DNA of 16,118 bases from JACCQS01 sp050999295 (GCA_050999295.1 JBPCPI010000102.1:1-16118), one strand, 5' to 3'; shown: positions 1-7,030, numbered from the stretch's first letter. The notes: generated from the sequence alone by a model not told the origin. Numbers and translations are program-made.

Positions 1-227
1 GCACTCCGGCGCGCAATCGCGGCACTGGACGGCAGCAGCAGACCAGCTCCGTCGATCCGCACCCGGTGGTCGATCTCCAGGCTCGCGTCGGCGTAGATGT
101 TGCGGAAGAGCCGGACGTAGGCACTCCCTCGAAGCTGATCGGGCGTGATCAGGCCGGCTCGTACGGCATCCGACCCGCGGAATACCTGGTGTCGCAGGCC
201 CAGGGGAGGCAGCCGACCCGAAGACAC
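1..227 (-). CDS. DUF559/AbiEi-like protein, N-terminal part (runs off the left edge)
   Basis: A frame on the minus strand stays open from a GTG at 225-227 to the window edge, so only about 75 residues are visible. The translation contains FRGSDAVRAGLITPDQLRG, then AYVRLFRNIYAD, then a run ending IDGAGLLLPSSAAIARRSA. This resembles the N-terminal layout of actinobacterial proteins annotated as DUF559-domain or AbiEi-like: a short winged-helix-like 'GxxT..QLR' segment, an 'RLF..IYV' strand and an 'A..LLP..A..sG.SAA' helix. The DUF559 nuclease domain would lie outside the window. The start is uncertain. The frame is also open further upstream, with another GTG near 312, and no strong ribosome binding site precedes the chosen GTG. 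It lies about 150 bp downstream of serB on the same strand. No specific function can be assigned from this fragment. Confidence 0.55.
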   Translation of the reverse strand, partial: MSSGRLPPLGLRHQVFRGSDAVRAGLITPDQLRGSAYVRLFRNIYADASLEIDHRVRIDGAGLLLPSSAAIARRS

Positions 228-302
228 GCCGCAGCCTGTCGCGATCGCTGTCCTGGCCGCTTGCGCCGTCCACAGGCCGATAGGAACGACCGAGATTTGA
301 CG

Positions 303-336
303 TTTCGGGATCGGCGAAGGCGCCGGCACCCCGAAA
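303..336 (-). terminator. Hairpin downstream of serB, possible terminator
   Basis: The arms TTTCGGG (303-309) and CCCGAAA (330-336) are perfect 7-bp inverted repeats. They enclose a second perfect stem, GGCG-AAGG-CGCC (313-324). The structure lies in the 150-bp gap after the serB stop. No U-tract follows on either strand, so it may be a Rho-type or weak terminator, or simply a structured spacer. It also falls within a frame that stays open upstream of the DUF559-like start. Confidence 0.35.
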
Positions 337-379
337 AGGCTGCTCTCGGCATGCCATTCGGCTGCCACGGCGACCGGGC

Positions 380-1651
380 TCAGGTGCTGGGCTCGCCCAG
401 GGACTCGACATCGGCTCGACTGATTCCCAGTACGAACAGGATCGCGTCGAGATAGGGCTGATTGAGCGCGGCGTGCGCCTGGTCCTGAACATGGGGGCGC
501 GCGTTGAAGGCAACACCCAGACCGGCGGTGGCAAGCATGTCGATGTCGTTCGCCCCGTCACCGACGGCGACGGTCTGACTGAGCGGAATCCCGAACTCCG
601 CAGCAATTCTCTTGAGCGCCATTGCCTTTCCCTGTCGATCGAGCAGAGCCCCGAGGAGCCGCCCGGTGAGTTTCCCGTCGACGATCTCCAGGGTGTTGGC
701 GGCGGAGAAGTCGAGGTCCAGCCGGGTGACGAGTCGGTCGGTGATCTGGGTGAAGCCACCGCTGACGATTCCGCAGCGATATCCCATCGTCTTCAGCGTC
801 CGGACCAGCGTCCGCGCGCCGGGCGTGAGGACGAGTTCGTCGTAGACCTCGTCCAGTGCCGTGGCCGGTAGCCCTGCCAGCACCGCGACCCGGTCTCGCA
901 GGGACCGGGCGAAGTCGAGGTCGCCGGCCATCGCCGAGGCGGTCACTGCGGCGACCTCCGACTCGCGTCCGGCCTTGGCAGCGAGTGAGTCGATCACTTC
1001 CCCCTGGATGAGGGTGGAGTCCACATCGAGCACGATCAGTCGCTTGCTGCGGCGGAGTAGTCCGGCCTTCTCGACGGCGATATCCACCCCGGTCTGGCTT
1101 GCCACCGCGGACAGGGCGGCCCGCAGCTTGGGTGACTTGGCTCCAGAAACCATCATCTCCAGGCTGGTGACCGGGTAGGTCGACAGACGCGAGATCGTGT
1201 CGATGTTGCCGCCGATCCCGGCAATCGCGCTTGCGACCGCGGCCATGGCCGTGGCGGGCAGCGGTGCGCCGAGGACGATCACGTGATTGCGGCGGCGACG
1301 GTGTTCGGTGAGGTCGACCGCAGCCTCGTCGAAGGACACTCCGATCGCCACACCTGCATCGGCACTCACCTCAGCTGCAATGCGTTTGATCTCGGTCTCG
1401 GTCGTCTTGATAGCCAGCAGGACGCCGAGGACGAGTTGCCCGCGGATGACCACCTGCTCGACGTCGACGATCTCCACGTCGACAGCTGACAGGGCCGAGA
1501 ACAACCGGGCTGTCACACCGGGATGATCCGGTCCAGTCACGGTCAGCAGCGCACTGCGACCAGAGGTGCGGTGGTCAGAGGTGCGCTGGCCAGAGGTGCG
1601 GTCGCCGGAGGTGCTGTGGCCGGGTCCGGCCGGCCCCGGCCTATCGGTCAA
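380..1651 (-). CDS. serB: Phosphoserine phosphatase with N-terminal ACT domains (SerB)
   Basis: This enzyme catalyses the last step of serine synthesis, hydrolysing O-phospho-L-serine to L-serine and phosphate in the cytosol. It is a HAD-superfamily enzyme. The nucleophile motif DVDST is at residues 209-213, SGG at about 297-299, a conserved Lys near 342, and the Mg-binding GDGANDIDM at 364-372. Two ACT-like regions precede the catalytic domain (about 34-115 and 122-198), as in mycobacterial SerB2, and suggest amino-acid feedback control. The 423-residue length is slightly above SerB2 because of a Thr/Ser/Arg-rich head (residues 11-32) encoded by a 15-bp tandem repeat. The assigned start is a TTG that overlaps the ctaD stop (TTGA), implying translational coupling. 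No strong Shine-Dalgarno is visible and no later in-frame start keeps the first ACT strand. The ctaD-serB order matches the M. tuberculosis neighbours Rv3043c-Rv3042c. Confidence 0.93.
   Translation of the reverse strand: MTDRPGPAGPGHSTSGDRTSGQRTSDHRTSGRSALLTVTGPDHPGVTARLFSALSAVDVEIVDVEQVVIRGQLVLGVLLAIKTTETEIKRIAAEVSADAGVAIGVSFDEAAVDLTEHRRRRNHVIVLGAPLPATAMAAVASAIAGIGGNIDTISRLSTYPVTSLEMMVSGAKSPKLRAALSAVASQTGVDIAVEKAGLLRRSKRLIVLDVDSTLIQGEVIDSLAAKAGRESEVAAVTASAMAGDLDFARSLRDRVAVLAGLPATALDEVYDELVLTPGARTLVRTLKTMGYRCGIVSGGFTQITDRLVTRLDLDFSAANTLEIVDGKLTGRLLGALLDRQGKAMALKRIAAEFGIPLSQTVAVGDGANDIDMLATAGLGVAFNARPHVQDQAHAALNQPYLDAILFVLGISRADVESLGEPST
1561..1620. repeat. Four tandem 15-bp repeats inside the 5' end of serB
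   Basis: Four contiguous units of 15 bp are visible: CAGAGGTGCGGTGGT, CAGAGGTGCGCTGGC, CAGAGGTGCGGTCGC and CGGAGGTGCTGTGGC. The first three differ at only one to three positions and the fourth is more diverged. The unit length is a multiple of three, so copy-number change would keep the serB frame. On the serB strand each unit encodes a pentapeptide of the form [G/D]-[H/D/Q]-[R/S]-T-S. Confidence 0.9.
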
Positions 1652-3396
1652 CGACGGACGGTGCCGCCGGCGCCGGAGTCATCGGATTGCCGGTCCAGGA
1701 CAGGGTTGTCCCGATGCCGGCGACCAACATGCTTCTCGGCCTCGAGTCGATCGGCCATGTGCGGGTAGTGCGCCTCGAAGGCGGGCCGCTCGGACCGGAT
1801 CCGCGGGATGGCCGTGAAGTTGTGCCGCGGCGGCGGGCAGGAGGTCGCCCACTCCAGCGAGTTGCCGTAACCCCACGGGTCGTCCTCGACGACGAGTTCG
1901 CCGTACCGCCAGCTCTTGATGCAGTTCCAGATCAGCGGCAGCAGGGATGCGCCGAGGATGAACGAGCCGATCGTGGAGATCGTGTTCAGAGTCTCCCAAC
2001 CCGTGCTCGCCTCGTAGTCGACGTAGCGGCGCGGCATCCCGATGTTGCCCAGCCAGTGCTGGATCAGGAACGTCGTATGGAAGCCGACGAAGGTCATCCA
2101 GAAGTTCAGCTTTCCGAGCTTCTCGTCGAGCATCCGTCCAGTCATCTTCGGGAACCAGAAGTAGATTCCACCGTACGCGGCGAAGACGATCGTCCCGAAC
2201 AGCACGTAATGGAAGTGCGCGACGACGAAGTAGCTGTCGTTCAGATGCCAGTCCAACGGCGGCGCGGCCAGGATGATGCCGGTCAGCCCACCCAACAGGA
2301 ACGTCACCAGGAAGCCGATGGCGAACAGCATCGGGGTCCGAAGGTCGATCTGCCCCTTCCACATCGTCCCGATCCAGTTGAAGAACTTGATGCCGGTAGG
2401 GACGGCGATGAGGAACGTCAGGAAGCTGAAGAAGGGCAGTAACACAGACCCGGTGGCGAACATGTGGTGCGCCCACACCGTGAACGACAGGGCAGCGATC
2501 GACAGCGTGGCCAGGACCATGCCGGTGTAACCGAACAGCGGTTTGCGGCTGAACACCGGGATGATCTCGGTGATGATCCCGAAGTAGGGCAGCGCGACGA
2601 TGTAGACCTCGGGATGGCCGAAGAACCAGAACAAGTGCTGCCACAACAACGGCCCGCCGTTCTCGGCCACAAAGACCTGCGAACCCAGATGCCGGTCGGC
2701 CAACAACACCAGCAGCGCCGAGGTGAGGATGGGGAAGGCGAGCAGGACTAGGACGCTGGTCACCAGGATGTTCCAGGTGAAGATCGGCATCCGCCACATC
2801 GTCATGCCAGGTGCGCGCAAGCAGACCACCGTGGCGACCATGTTGACCGCAGCGAGGATGGTGCCAAGGCCCGCGACCGCGAGTCCGACGATCCACAGGT
2901 CCGCGCCGACCCCCGGCGAGTTGTTCATGTCCGTCAGCGGCGAGTAGGCATACCAGCCGTAGCCCGGGGCACCGCCCGGGGTCAGGAACGAGGACATGAC
3001 CGTCAGCCCGCCGAACAGGAACAGCCAGAAGGAGAAGGCGTTCAGCCGCGGGAACGCGACGTCGGGAGCGCCGATCTGCAGCGGCAGTACAAGGTTGGCG
3101 AAGGCGAAGACCAGCGGGGTCGCGAACAGCAACAGCATGATCGTGCAGTGCATCGTGAACAGCTGGTTGTACTGCTCCGGGGACAGGAATTGCGTCCCGG
3201 AACGGGCAAGTTCGGCGCGCATCAGCATCGCCATGACGCCGCCGGCCATGAAGAAGCCGAACGAGGCGACGGTGTACATCATGCCGATGAGCTTGTGGTC
3301 GGTCGTGCTCAACAGATTCAGGAACACCGAGCCCTTTTTTGCCTCCCGTGGAGGGCTCGGCCGCGAGACGATCGGCGCCGGGGCGATGGTCACCAT
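1648..3396 (-). CDS. ctaD: Cytochrome c oxidase subunit I (aa3-type)
   Basis: This is the catalytic, membrane-embedded subunit of the haem-copper oxidase. It reduces oxygen to water and pumps protons at the end of the respiratory chain. All expected ligands are present: His83 (TMHCTIM) and His396 for low-spin haem a, His394 (VAHFHYVLFG) for haem a3, and His261, His310 and His311 for CuB. Tyr265 in GHPEVY is the tyrosine normally cross-linked to the CuB histidine. The 582-residue length is near the 573 of M. tuberculosis CtaD, and the sequence follows it closely through 'SLEWATSCPPPRHNF' near the C-terminus. A charged tail of about 25 residues extends beyond the mycobacterial end. The ATG at 3394-3396 has only a distant GGCGGGG upstream, and the following GTG codon is an alternative start. 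The stop overlaps the serB start by 4 bp. No other oxidase subunit gene is in the window. Confidence 0.97.
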   Translation of the reverse strand: MVTIAPAPIVSRPSPPREAKKGSVFLNLLSTTDHKLIGMMYTVASFGFFMAGGVMAMLMRAELARSGTQFLSPEQYNQLFTMHCTIMLLLFATPLVFAFANLVLPLQIGAPDVAFPRLNAFSFWLFLFGGLTVMSSFLTPGGAPGYGWYAYSPLTDMNNSPGVGADLWIVGLAVAGLGTILAAVNMVATVVCLRAPGMTMWRMPIFTWNILVTSVLVLLAFPILTSALLVLLADRHLGSQVFVAENGGPLLWQHLFWFFGHPEVYIVALPYFGIITEIIPVFSRKPLFGYTGMVLATLSIAALSFTVWAHHMFATGSVLLPFFSFLTFLIAVPTGIKFFNWIGTMWKGQIDLRTPMLFAIGFLVTFLLGGLTGIILAAPPLDWHLNDSYFVVAHFHYVLFGTIVFAAYGGIYFWFPKMTGRMLDEKLGKLNFWMTFVGFHTTFLIQHWLGNIGMPRRYVDYEASTGWETLNTISTIGSFILGASLLPLIWNCIKSWRYGELVVEDDPWGYGNSLEWATSCPPPRHNFTAIPRIRSERPAFEAHYPHMADRLEAEKHVGRRHRDNPVLDRQSDDSGAGGTVRR

Positions 3397-3493
3397 GGGA
3401 GCTTAAACCCCGCCGCGCACCACTGGCACCGCGGGCCACGAGTTCCCGACGCCGAGTTTGCAGCGGGTCCGCCGGCCACCGGTCATCCGGGTT

Positions 3494-4600
3494 TCAGCAG
3501 TGCAGTTCATGCCTGGCGCCGGGATGCAGGAACCCGAGCAGTCCCTCCCCTTCGGTCGAGATCGCCGTCCGCTGCGCTGCCGTGAACCGGTCGAAGGGCC
3601 TGACGGTCAGCGTCGCCATCCCCCGCTGCTGGGTCACCGTCCAGGTCCCCGCGACGAACCCATCCACCAGCAGCGACGACGGCTGTCGATTGGAGTCAGC
3701 GGTGTAGCCGTGCGCCGCGTAGTCCGCCCCGACCACCACCCGGCTGCGGTCGGCATGGGACAGCAGCAGGTTGTCGTAGTCGTAGAGGAAGCGCACCGGC
3801 GCGGGGGTGTCCGGGTCGGGACGCGGGGCCTCGGGTACGTCGAACAACTCGCGGCCTTCCTCGTCGGTGAAGGTCATCAGATCGGGGCGGATCGTCTCGA
3901 CCACCTCGGCGAGCTTGGTCAGCCCGCACCAGGCCTGCATGTCGCGAACCGTGGCCGGCCCGAAAGCCGTGAGGTATCTCTTCACCAGCCGGTCAACGGG
4001 CATCGGATTCAGCGGCAGCCCGAGCCAGCTCTCCAGCGCTGCCTGTAGCGGCCGGCCGCTTCGACCCCAGACTCCGCGCGGGGGCACCTGCACCATGGGA
4101 ATCCACGCCCGCGCCCCCTGGGCCAGTCCGTCCGGGTCGTGACCGGGAAAATGCTCGGCGAGCCGACGCCCCAGTTCGGAGGCGATCAGCGGTCGCTCGT
4201 CCACCAATCCGCGAGCTGTCGCAACCAGTGCCGCACGGTCGACCCCGCGCAGGTGCCGGCCGAAGGCACCGAGAGTGGAACGTTCGATCGGAAGCTGCGA
4301 TAGCGGGCGCAGCGCCAGGGCGTCCGCCGCGGTGACCAAGTGGATCGTGGAACGCATGAGCGGCAGCCGTACGAGCCGACGCTCGGCGAGTGCGGTGCCC
4401 AGCGCAGCCGGATCGAAGTCGGCGAGCCGGGTCCAGAGGCCTACGTACCAGCTCAGCGGGGTCTGAGCCTGCAGACCGACGAGATGCTCGATCGCCGCCA
4501 GTGGATCTGAGTGCGACCTGGCCAGCAGGAGTTGGCGAGCCAGTGTCGCGCGGTTGAGGGCGCGGCGGCTCAGGCGCGCCGGGATTCTGGCCGTGCTCAC
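3494..4600 (-). CDS. Winged-helix DNA-binding protein, HTH_42 / AlkZ-like (QxQ type)
   Basis: With the GTG start at 4598-4600 this is a 368-residue protein of the HTH_42 (AlkZ/YcaQ) family. Members are winged-helix DNA glycosylases that excise bulky alkylated bases and can unhook interstrand crosslinks. Visible family marks are GLQAQTPLSWYVGLW (about 42-56), LMRSTIHLVTAADAL, YDNLLLSHADRSRVV and LLVDGFVAGTW near the C-terminus. Q44-A-Q46 matches the QxQ catalytic motif described for the Streptomyces AlkZ-like subgroup, rather than the QxD of YcaQ/AlkX. The same frame is open upstream to an ATG at 4735. That extension would overlap the divergent DUF3467 gene and is Arg/Cys-rich junk, so the GTG is preferred. 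A TAGCGT hexamer ends 7 nt before the GTG, which fits a leaderless transcript. The substrate is unknown, and many family members are annotated only as winged-helix proteins. Confidence 0.85.
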   Translation of the reverse strand: MSTARIPARLSRRALNRATLARQLLLARSHSDPLAAIEHLVGLQAQTPLSWYVGLWTRLADFDPAALGTALAERRLVRLPLMRSTIHLVTAADALALRPLSQLPIERSTLGAFGRHLRGVDRAALVATARGLVDERPLIASELGRRLAEHFPGHDPDGLAQGARAWIPMVQVPPRGVWGRSGRPLQAALESWLGLPLNPMPVDRLVKRYLTAFGPATVRDMQAWCGLTKLAEVVETIRPDLMTFTDEEGRELFDVPEAPRPDPDTPAPVRFLYDYDNLLLSHADRSRVVVGADYAAHGYTADSNRQPSSLLVDGFVAGTWTVTQQRGMATLTVRPFDRFTAAQRTAISTEGEGLLGFLHPGARHELHC

Positions 4601-4607
4601 GGGGCAC

Positions 4608-4613
4608 ACGCTA
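4608..4613 (-). promoter_or_regulatory. Possible -10 hexamer for the winged-helix gene
   Basis: Read on the minus strand, TAGCGT is followed by seven bases and then the GTG start. This is the spacing expected when transcription begins at the start codon. No convincing -35 element is visible. The call rests on spacing alone. Confidence 0.3.
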
Positions 4614-4624
4614 TGCGCGAGTCC

Positions 4625-4630
4625 TACTGT
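4625..4630 (+). promoter_or_regulatory. Possible -10 hexamer for the DUF3467 gene
   Basis: TACTGT matches TANNNT and lies eight bases before the ATG at 4639. The intervening CGTGGTCC holds no Shine-Dalgarno sequence, so a leaderless mRNA is plausible. The -35 region is unremarkable. Confidence 0.35.
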
Positions 4631-4638
4631 CGTGGTCC

Positions 4639-4941
4639 ATGACCGAGTCCACTGCCCAGAGTTTCGCGTTCCAACTTCCGGACGATCTGACCGGCGGCGT
4701 CTACAGCAACGTCGTCGCGGTCTGGCACACGCCATACGAGTTCACCCTTGATTTCGCGGTGATGCTTCCCGCCGCCCAGATCGCCGGACCGGACGGACCC
4801 AAACCCGGAACCCCGTGTCGGGTGGTCTCCCGAGTGAAGATCCCGCCGGCCGTCGTGTTCCAACTGATGCGCGCGCTGAGTGTCAACGAGAAGCTCTACG
4901 AGCAGCAGATCGGCCCCATCCCGCGTCCTGGGAATTCCTGA
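4639..4941 (+). CDS. DUF3467 family small protein
   Basis: A 100-residue protein with the features of the widespread DUF3467 family. It has the core YSNVVAVWHTPYEFTLDF (about 22-39), a short acidic/Pro linker, then SRVKIPPAVVFQLMRAL and NEKLYEQQIGPI at the C-terminus. It has no signal peptide, membrane segment or cysteine-rich site apart from one Cys in GTPCRVV, so it should be cytosolic. The family has no established biochemical function that I can name. Start choice: the ATG is preceded by a TANNNT hexamer and no ribosome binding site, suggesting leaderless translation. It diverges from the winged-helix gene across a 38-bp gap and converges on hipA. Nothing links it functionally to either neighbour. 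Confidence 0.85.
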   Translation: MTESTAQSFAFQLPDDLTGGVYSNVVAVWHTPYEFTLDFAVMLPAAQIAGPDGPKPGTPCRVVSRVKIPPAVVFQLMRALSVNEKLYEQQIGPIPRPGNS

Positions 4942-5005
4942 GGGCCCTAGACGATGGGAGAGCACGTCCACGCGCTTGCCAGAGTCGAGATCGCTCGATC
5001 GAAGC

Positions 5006-5038
5006 ATCCGCGAGGCACCCGCATCAATGATCGCGGAT
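5006..5038. terminator. Weak hairpin between the convergent DUF3467 and hipA genes
   Basis: ATCCGCG (5006-5012) and CGCGGAT (5032-5038) form a perfect 7-bp stem with a 19-nt loop, right at the hipA stop codon. There is no U-run on either strand, so it is at best a weak bidirectional terminator. Confidence 0.25.
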
Positions 5039-6336
5039 CAAGTCCCGATGGTGCTCGGGCCCAACAATGTGGCCTTGGACCGCTCCACCCGACCCGCGAC
5101 GGCGTCGGCTAGCCGGGTCGGCATAGTCGACTCGATTGCGGCCACCGACGGCTCGCGGGCGGCCTCCGAAAATGCATCAGGCAGCCGATCCATCAAGCTT
5201 CGCGCGCGCGCCACTACGAGGTCCGATGACAGGCCGAGTTCCTTGCCGACCAGCGCCCACATTTCCGCGGAGCGCGATGTCACGAGGTACGACCCGCCAA
5301 ACTTCATCGCCAGGCGCAACTTCTGCAACGGCATGCCCGGATACGGCAAGGCGGAGGCGACGTCGTAGAGCGGCGCGAGCCGAACTTGCCGGCCGGCAAG
5401 CAGGAGCGAGTAGTTCTTTGAGTGAGCGTCGGTGCCGCAGATGAGCCAGTTGAGCGCAAGTGCGTCGAAAAACCGCCAAACGGCGGCGTCGGCCTGCGTG
5501 CCCGGTAGCACTCTGCGCAGCAGGCTCGCGATGGCTGTCGGCGTCGGGCCGCCTTCATTCTGATACTTACGGTCCGGCGGCAGGCCAAGGGCCTGGCAAA
5601 CATCTTCCTGATGGATACGTCGCATCCATCCTGACCGTGAGGCCACCCGGTCGTATCGCTCCGCAACAATCGCACTCTGATCTCCGAAGGTCGCAATCTC
5701 CGTGTTCGCCGCGAACAGTCCTGCTCGACGAGCTGCGCTGAGACACAGGTGCTCGTTGAGGTCGTGATCATCGAATCCAGTGATGGCGGGCTTGAGGATA
5801 TGGCTAGTGCCTGCCGTCCCACTGGGAACTCCCCATCGACCGTCCTGATAGAGCAGCGCGGTTTTGGCTTGAGCTCCGGCTAAGCTGAACCGGCCGGTGA
5901 AATCTGCGCCGAGCCATGCCGTCTCGTCCCGTTTAAGGTCGCGAAGCCTCTTTCCCACGCCTTCCTCGTCGAGCCATTCCACGGCTCCCTCGCGTGCGAG
6001 AGCAGCCTCGAGTCGGTCCTCGGTGACGAACCGGACCGCACCTGCGCAGTCCTCACCGACGGGCGTCCCCAACAGAGCGAATGCTGACCTGCCCACTTGA
6101 AAGGTCCTGGACCAGCGCGCGAGGACGTTCTCGTTGTCCGGCAACAGTCCCGCGAGCCAAGGCCCCACCTTGCGGTCGGGGTGTTCGGCTGTTTCGACCG
6201 GCATGGACACCGATAGCGGCGTTGCTGCACGGCGACTGCGGTAGTTGTCGTCATAAACGAACCGCAGCGTGCGGTGTCTGCGTATGACGCGGCCAGCGAG
6301 CCGGTCATCGACAAGAACAGCCAGCTCATCAATCAT
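5038..6336 (-). CDS. hipA: HipA-like serine/threonine kinase toxin
   Basis: A 432-residue HipA-family kinase, the toxin of a type II toxin-antitoxin pair. E. coli HipA phosphorylates glutamyl-tRNA synthetase and induces persistence. The target here is not known. An N-terminal Couple_hipA-type region covers about 1-105, with GPWLAGLLPDNENVLARW at 58-75. The kinase core follows: FSLAGAQAKTALL at 150-162, where Ser151 aligns with the autophosphorylated Ser150 of E. coli; K182 in SHILKP; NEHLCLSAARRAGL; VAERYDR; the catalytic loop GTDAHSKNYSLLL with Asp303 and Asn308; and the metal-binding Asp325 in LAPLYDVASAL. All catalytic residues look intact. Its ATG overlaps the hipB stop by 4 bp (ATGA), so translation is coupled to the antitoxin. 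Base composition seems less GC-rich than in neighbouring genes, which hints at acquisition. Confidence 0.92.
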   Translation of the reverse strand: MIDELAVLVDDRLAGRVIRRHRTLRFVYDDNYRSRRAATPLSVSMPVETAEHPDRKVGPWLAGLLPDNENVLARWSRTFQVGRSAFALLGTPVGEDCAGAVRFVTEDRLEAALAREGAVEWLDEEGVGKRLRDLKRDETAWLGADFTGRFSLAGAQAKTALLYQDGRWGVPSGTAGTSHILKPAITGFDDHDLNEHLCLSAARRAGLFAANTEIATFGDQSAIVAERYDRVASRSGWMRRIHQEDVCQALGLPPDRKYQNEGGPTPTAIASLLRRVLPGTQADAAVWRFFDALALNWLICGTDAHSKNYSLLLAGRQVRLAPLYDVASALPYPGMPLQKLRLAMKFGGSYLVTSRSAEMWALVGKELGLSSDLVVARARSLMDRLPDAFSEAAREPSVAAIESTMPTRLADAVAGRVERSKATLLGPSTIGT

Positions 6337-6641
6337 CGATGTTTCCGGGTGCTGTAGTCGTTCAAAATTTCGTCAAGGTCGGGGGCCTCACTCTCTGCCG
6401 GTCTGGCGGAAACCTCGACAGGGCCCGTGCGGGGTGCGTTCACTTCGACGACTAGGTCCAGCGCGGCCAGCACCCTCAGCACGAGTGGCAATTCGACCGC
6501 GGTTGTTGTACCTCGTTCGAACTCAGACAGCCACTTTCGCGAGACACCGGCAGTCCGAGCCAGGGACTCCTGGGTGACATTCACTTCCCTGCGCCGGCCC
6601 CGCACCAAGGCCTGAACTTGGTGCACGGTTGCCACCTGCAT
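6333..6641 (-). CDS. hipB: HipB-like helix-turn-helix antitoxin
   Basis: A 102-residue XRE/HTH_3-type DNA-binding protein. The helix-turn-helix spans about residues 8-62, with VTQESLARTAGVSRKWLSEF as the two central helices followed by ERGTTTAVELPLVLRVLAAL. The C-terminal 30 residues are a charged flexible tail (EAPDLDEILNDYSTRKHR), as in antitoxins that are degraded or that contact the toxin. It lies immediately upstream of hipA with a 4-bp overlap, the standard antitoxin-first order. By family precedent it should neutralise HipA and, with HipA, repress the operon. The ATG at 6639-6641 has only a weak AGG about 14 bases upstream. No better in-frame start is seen. Confidence 0.9.
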   Translation of the reverse strand: MQVATVHQVQALVRGRRREVNVTQESLARTAGVSRKWLSEFERGTTTAVELPLVLRVLAALDLVVEVNAPRTGPVEVSARPAESEAPDLDEILNDYSTRKHR

Positions 6642-6693
6642 CGGGTCGCCAGCCTTCCATCGCGTAGCCCTACAGTTCCAATCCTTCGTTGTG

Positions 6694-6721
6694 ACTGTAC
6701 GGTATCAATGCAAGTATGTAA
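6694..6721 (-). promoter_or_regulatory. Candidate hipBA promoter
   Basis: On the minus strand, a -35-like TTACAT (6716-6721) and a -10-like TACAGT (6694-6699) are separated by 16 bp. They lie in an AT-richer stretch just upstream of hipB. Transcription would begin near 6687, leaving a leader of about 45 nt. The -35 element falls inside the inverted repeat at 6715-6728. Confidence 0.5.
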
Positions 6722-6728
6722 CCACATA
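6715..6728. promoter_or_regulatory. Candidate HipB operator (TATGT-N4-ACATA)
   Basis: TATGTAACCACATA is a perfect 5-bp inverted repeat around AACC and overlaps the candidate -35 element. The sequence ATGTAACC occurs again 27 bp upstream (6743-6750). That would give a main site and a half site, about 2.6 helical turns apart. HipB proteins repress their own operon by binding inverted repeats at the promoter. The spacing differs from the E. coli TATCC-N8-GGATA site. Binding here is inferred. Confidence 0.45.
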
Positions 6729-6876
6729 GTGTCAGTCCGCTCATGTAACCGTTGGGTCTCAACGTCGTACGCGTCGGCTATCAGACGGAACCAAGGGCAT
6801 CTAGAGCGCGAGGGCGGCGGCGAGTGGAGGTTCTACACATTGAGTGTGTCGGGCCTCTGACCTGCACCGATAAGAG

Positions 6877-6949
6877 TGGAGCTGAGGGGACTCGAACCCC
6901 TGACCCCCACACTGCCAGTGTGGTGCGCTACCAGCTGCGCCACAGCCCC
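6877..6949 (-). tRNA. tRNA-Ala (anticodon GGC)
   Basis: The minus strand folds into a 73-nt cloverleaf. The acceptor arm is GGGGCTG/CAGCTCC, with the G3:U70 wobble pair that marks alanine tRNAs. The D arm is GCGC...GCGC, the anticodon stem CCACA/TGTGG and the loop CTGGCAG with anticodon GGC. The T arm contains GGTTCGAGTCC. The discriminator base is A73 and CCA is not encoded. Upstream on the minus strand a TAGTCT hexamer could be a -10 element. The 3' end faces the hipBA operon. Confidence 0.97.
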
Positions 6950-7030
6950 TTACCGAGAGCCGAGACTACTGCACGCTCCGCTGGTCGACCGCGGCCCCTG
7001 ATGGCTCAGCTGGTCACCGCTTCGCTTGCC

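Noticed and set aside
1561..1620. CRISPR-like array
   Set aside because: The units are contiguous with no spacers, in frame within serB, and there are no cas genes.
1679..3439. A 586-codon minus-strand frame shifted relative to ctaD
   Set aside because: It is an alternative frame of ctaD. The product is rich in Arg, His, Asp and Pro and has no membrane helices, whereas the ctaD frame has every oxidase ligand.
6835..6849. Small hairpin ACACA-TTGAG-TGTGT downstream of tRNA-Ala
   Set aside because: Only five weak pairs and no U-tract, so not supportable as a terminator.
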